In this document: positions 61,197 through 64,000 of the stretch, piece after piece | How the letters are laid out: each line of letters starts with the position of its first letter | How positions within the stretch are numbered: position 1 is the stretch's first letter | Source of the DNA: Bacillus smithii | GTDB taxonomy: Bacteria > Bacillota > Bacilli > Bacillales > DSM-4216 | Length of the DNA stretch: 64,000 nucleotides | Assembly: GCF_001050115.1 (NCBI RefSeq) | Contig: NZ_CP012024.1 | Location: forward strand, 600,001-664,000 | Direction of reading: 5' to 3' | Notes under the pieces: generated by a model | Told to the model about the DNA's origin: nothing | Seen by the model: only the letters and a program-made list of their open reading frames with translations | Databases searched by the model: none | Program-made: the position numbers and the translations under genes

Positions 61197-64000
61197 TCAT
61201 GATTCTACATTAAAGTAGCGGGCATCCGGATGGGCGAAAACAATCGCAGACACGGAAGCTTCCGGTTCCATCATATAGCCGTCGGTTAAACGTATTCCTA
61301 TTTCTTCCGGTTGAAGTAGGCTAAATAATTTCTTTTGATCTTCTAAATTCGGACAGGCCGGATAACCAAAAGAATAACGTTGTCCTTGATATTTGGCCGC
61401 AAATCTGTCTCTCATAGTAAAATCAGTTGGATCCGGAAATCCCCAGAAATCACGCATTTCTTGGTGAAGGCGTTCGGCAAACGCTTCTGCCAGTTCCAAC
61501 GCTGTCGCCTGCAGCGCATGGCTTGCTAAAAATTTTCCTTTTGCTTTCCATTCATTCGCTTTATCACGAACACCAAATCCGGCGCTGACGACGAACAAAC
61601 CGACATAATCCATCAATCCGCTTTCTTTTGGTTTTAAATAATCGGCAAGACAAAGATACGGTTCTTTCTTTTGACGAGGGAAGGAAAAACGTTCTATCAC
61701 CGTCTTTTGATCGGCGGGATCATAAATGATCACATCATTTCCATCCGATTGGGCCGGGAAAAACTGATACATTCCCTTAGGTTTTAAAATACCTGAGAAA
61801 AGAAAATCATCGATCATTTCCATTAACGCCGTTGCTTTTTCGTCGCCTTGCGCAAGCATTTTGTCTACTTTTCCTTTCAAACCAAGATGGTGGCCGATCA
61901 ATGTTTGCAAGTTAATGTAAGGCTTCAAATACGCAATGGGATAATCAACGAAAAGATGTTTTTTCGTGTCTCTTGGCATTAAGACCGGTACATCTTGACG
62001 CACCGTTTTATTTGTCTTTTCCATGACCGCAACAGCGGCTGATTGAATGGATGTTTTTTTCCGTTCCGTTTCTGCTCTTTTGACTTGCTGGGCTTCAAGC
62101 TCCAATAAAAGATCTTGCTTTTCTTCTTCATTTTGCAGACGGTTGGCAAGAGAAAGGCCTTCCATGGCATCTTTCGCGTATAAAACGGGTCCTTCGTATT
62201 CAGGCGATATTTTCGTTTCGGTAAAACGTCTGGAAAGTGCTGCACCGCCGACTAGCACCGGTACGTTGATTCCAGCTTGCTTCATATCCTGAACGGTCAT
62301 CACCATTTGTTGGGCAGATTTTACGAGCAAACCGGAAAGACCGACAATGTCGGGTTGTTCTTTTTGAACAGCTTGAATGAGTTCAGAAGGAGCTACTTTA
62401 ATACCTAAGTCGATGACTTTAAAACCGTTGTTGCTTAAGATGATGTCGACTAAATTTTTGCCGATGTCATGGACATCGCCTTTAACGGTGGCCAGCAAGA
62501 CTTTTCCTTTTCCGCTGTCATTGTCTGATTTCTCCATGAACGGTTCTAAAAAGGCAACGGCTGCTTTCATTACTTCAGCGCTTTGCAATACTTCAGCGAC
62601 AATCAACTGGTTGTCATTAAAAAGACGGCCGACTTCCGCCATTCCGTCCATCAATGGTCCGTTGATGATGTCCAGAGGCGTTTCAAAGATTTCAAGCGCT
62701 TTTTGTAAATCAGGAATAAGACCTTCCTTTGTACCTTCGACTATATAATAGCGAAGACGTTCTTCTACTGTTTTCGGAAGTTCTTGAACTTTATGTTCCT
62801 TCTTTTTATCACGGTAAAATGCGGTAAAAGCAGCCAATGTGTCATCATTGGTTTCAAACAGCAGTTTTTCGGCCAGATGTCTTTCATCTTCCGGAATAGA
62901 TGCATAGCGCTCCAGCTTTTCGGTATTGACGATGGCGTAATCTAACCCCGCCTGGGTGCAATGGTAGAGAAAAACGGCGTTTAATACTTCGCGTCCGACG
63001 GGAGGAAGGCCGAAAGAGACGTTGCTGATGCCAAGAACGGTCAAGCAGCGCGGCAGTTTTTCCTTGATTAGCCTGATTCCTTCGATCGTTTCCTGTGCTG
63101 ATCCTATATATTGTTCATCCCCGGTTCCCACGGGAAAAACTAACGGGTCAAAAATGAGATCTTCCGGTTGAAGTCCCCATTTATGAACTAATAAATCATA
63201 AGATCGTTCAGCGATTTCTAATTTTCGTTCTCTTGTCACGGCCATTCCTTTTTCGTCAATGGTGCCGACCACCACCGCTGCACCGTATTTTTTGATCAGA
63301 GGAACGACTTTTTCAAATCGTTCTTCGCCGTCTTCCAAATTGATCGAGTTGATGATCGCTTTGCCTTGTGAATAGGTAAGGGCTTTTTCGATGACTTTTT
63401 CATCTGTGGAATCGATGACAAGCGGGACTTTTACTTTTTTAACTACTTCTTTTATAAAATTTTCCATATCGCTTAGTTCGTCTCGATCCGGATTGGCAAG
63501 ACAGATATCGATTACGTGGGCGCCGCCTTTGACTTGGGCGCGGGCAATTTCGGACGCTTCTTCATATTTTCCTTCGATAATCAGCCGCTTGAACTTTCTA
63601 GAACCAATGACATTCGTTCTTTCACCGATAAAAAGAGGCCTCATCGAATCATCATAAATAAGTGGTTCGATGCCTGATACGGCATGGCCGTGGGGCTGAT
63701 TCGGCCGTTTTCGGGGCGGGTACGGTTTGACGGCTTCGCTGATCGCTCGAATATGCTCTGGTGTCGTTCCACAGCAGCCGCCTACTAGGTTTAGCCATCC
63801 TTTTTCAGCAAACCCGGCAATTTTTTTGGATAAGGATTCTGGAGTTTCGTGATATTTTCCTTCTTCATCCGGCAATCCCGCATTTGGATAACAGCTGACA
63901 AATGATTGAGCCAGTCCGGAGAGCGAACGGATATGGTCCGTCATAAATTCCGGTCCTGTTGCACAGTTCAATCCAACAGACAAAGGGTTCATATGCTCTA
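61197..64000 (-). CDS. metH: Cobalamin-dependent methionine synthase, partial (N-terminus beyond window)
   Basis: The last ~934 residues; the frame runs off the right edge. In order: end of the homocysteine domain (SVGLNCATGPEFM, zinc cysteines in LVGGCCGTTPEHI), pterin domain (FIGERTNVIGSRKF, NSINLEDGEERF), cobalamin cap and Rossmann domains (LNDNQLIVAEVLQSAEVMK-type cap and DVHDIGKNLVDIIL, whose His is the lower cobalt ligand), and the reactivation domain with SFGYPACPNLEDQKKLF. It methylates homocysteine using 5-methyl-tetrahydrofolate and B12. With MetA it gives the window two steps of methionine synthesis. Confidence 0.97.
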   Translation of the reverse strand, partial: EHMNPLSVGLNCATGPEFMTDHIRSLSGLAQSFVSCYPNAGLPDEEGKYHETPESLSKKIAGFAEKGWLNLVGGCCGTTPEHIRAISEAVKPYPPRKRPNQPHGHAVSGIEPLIYDDSMRPLFIGERTNVIGSRKFKRLIIEGKYEEASEIARAQVKGGAHVIDICLANPDRDELSDMENFIKEVVKKVKVPLVIDSTDEKVIEKALTYSQGKAIINSINLEDGEERFEKVVPLIKKYGAAVVVGTIDEKGMAVTRERKLEIAERSYDLLVHKWGLQPEDLIFDPLVFPVGTGDEQYIGSAQETIEGIRLIKEKLPRCLTVLGISNVSFGLPPVGREVLNAVFLYHCTQAGLDYAIVNTEKLERYASIPEDERHLAEKLLFETNDDTLAAFTAFYRDKKKEHKVQELPKTVEERLRYYIVEGTKEGLIPDLQKALEIFETPLDIINGPLMDGMAEVGRLFNDNQLIVAEVLQSAEVMKAAVAFLEPFMEKSDNDSGKGKVLLATVKGDVHDIGKNLVDIILSNNGFKVIDLGIKVAPSELIQAVQKEQPDIVGLSGLLVKSAQQMVMTVQDMKQAGINVPVLVGGAALSRRFTETKISPEYEGPVLYAKDAMEGLSLANRLQNEEEKQDLLLELEAQQVKRAETERKKTSIQSAAVAVMEKTNKTVRQDVPVLMPRDTKKHLFVDYPIAYLKPYINLQTLIGHHLGLKGKVDKMLAQGDEKATALMEMIDDFLFSGILKPKGMYQFFPAQSDGNDVIIYDPADQKTVIERFSFPRQKKEPYLCLADYLKPKESGLMDYVGLFVVSAGFGVRDKANEWKAKGKFLASHALQATALELAEAFAERLHQEMRDFWGFPDPTDFTMRDRFAAKYQGQRYSFGYPACPNLEDQKKLFSLLQPEEIGIRLTDGYMMEPEASVSAIVFAHPDARYFNVES

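Noticed and set aside
1-64000. CRISPR array or prophage
   Set aside because: No regularly spaced repeats and no capsid, portal, integrase or lysis cluster; the lone holin-like gene at 28658 is not enough.

Overview
The window is bacterial chromosome from a low-to-moderate GC, spore-forming member of the Bacillaceae. The evidence is a ComK-family competence regulator, a SpoVB-family flippase, a tenI-thiO-thiS-thiG-thiF cluster in the Bacillus order, pxpBCA, SteT, LysP, YmaF-like and YcgQ/YcgR-like proteins, fruRKA, and near-consensus Shine-Dalgarno sites throughout. The HpaB/PheA-type hydroxylase with catechol 2,3-dioxygenase and a GC-richer ISLre2 element recall thermophilic bacilli (Geobacillus, Parageobacillus, Aeribacillus). 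That placement is inference; no 16S gene is present.

Layout. 1-1.5 kb: the end of a TAXI-type TRAP transporter. 2-6 kb (minus): thiazole branch of thiamine synthesis under a TPP riboswitch with a terminator/antiterminator switch. 6.1-10.7 kb (minus): an agr-like peptide signalling operon made of a soluble histidine kinase, a membrane receptor with a degenerate kinase domain, AgrB and a cysteine-free AgrD. An insertion sequence splits the receptor gene. 11-18.9 kb: SteT-like exchanger, AhpD-like protein, Lrp/AsnC regulator, pxpBCA (5-oxoprolinase) and an AapA/CycA-like permease. 19-20.8 kb: YcgQ/YcgR-like pair. 21.4-24.1 kb (minus): thiZXY thiamine-precursor ABC importer under a second TPP riboswitch. 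24.3-27.5 kb: comK, a lysine riboswitch with lysP, and tRNA-Pro. 27.6-30.3 kb: small genes and gene-poor, apparently decayed DNA. 30.4-38.8 kb: a PAS/GGDEF/EAL protein, an IS4-family element, a processive GT2 glycosyltransferase and an ISLre2 element. 38.9-48.9 kb: housekeeping genes including fruRKA, topB and metA. 49.4-56.1 kb: aromatic catabolism (FADH2-dependent hydroxylase and reductase, HbpS-like protein, catechol 2,3-dioxygenase, XylT-like ferredoxin, an XylR_N/V4R/PucR activator broken by an in-frame UAG, RraA-like protein). 56-64 kb: SDR, SpoVB-like flippase, carbonic anhydrase, small proteins and a partial metH.

How genes work together. Both thiamine loci sit behind TPP riboswitches, so synthesis and precursor import should respond together. 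The two c-di-GMP/exopolysaccharide-type genes are neighbours apart from an IS. The catabolic genes form a hydroxylation plus meta-ring-cleavage module whose activator appears truncated. The most unusual system is the agr-like operon: the receptor seems to have lost its phospho-acceptor and ATP-binding motifs, while the first gene supplies a soluble kinase of sporulation-kinase type. This suggests a split sensor, now disrupted in this strain.
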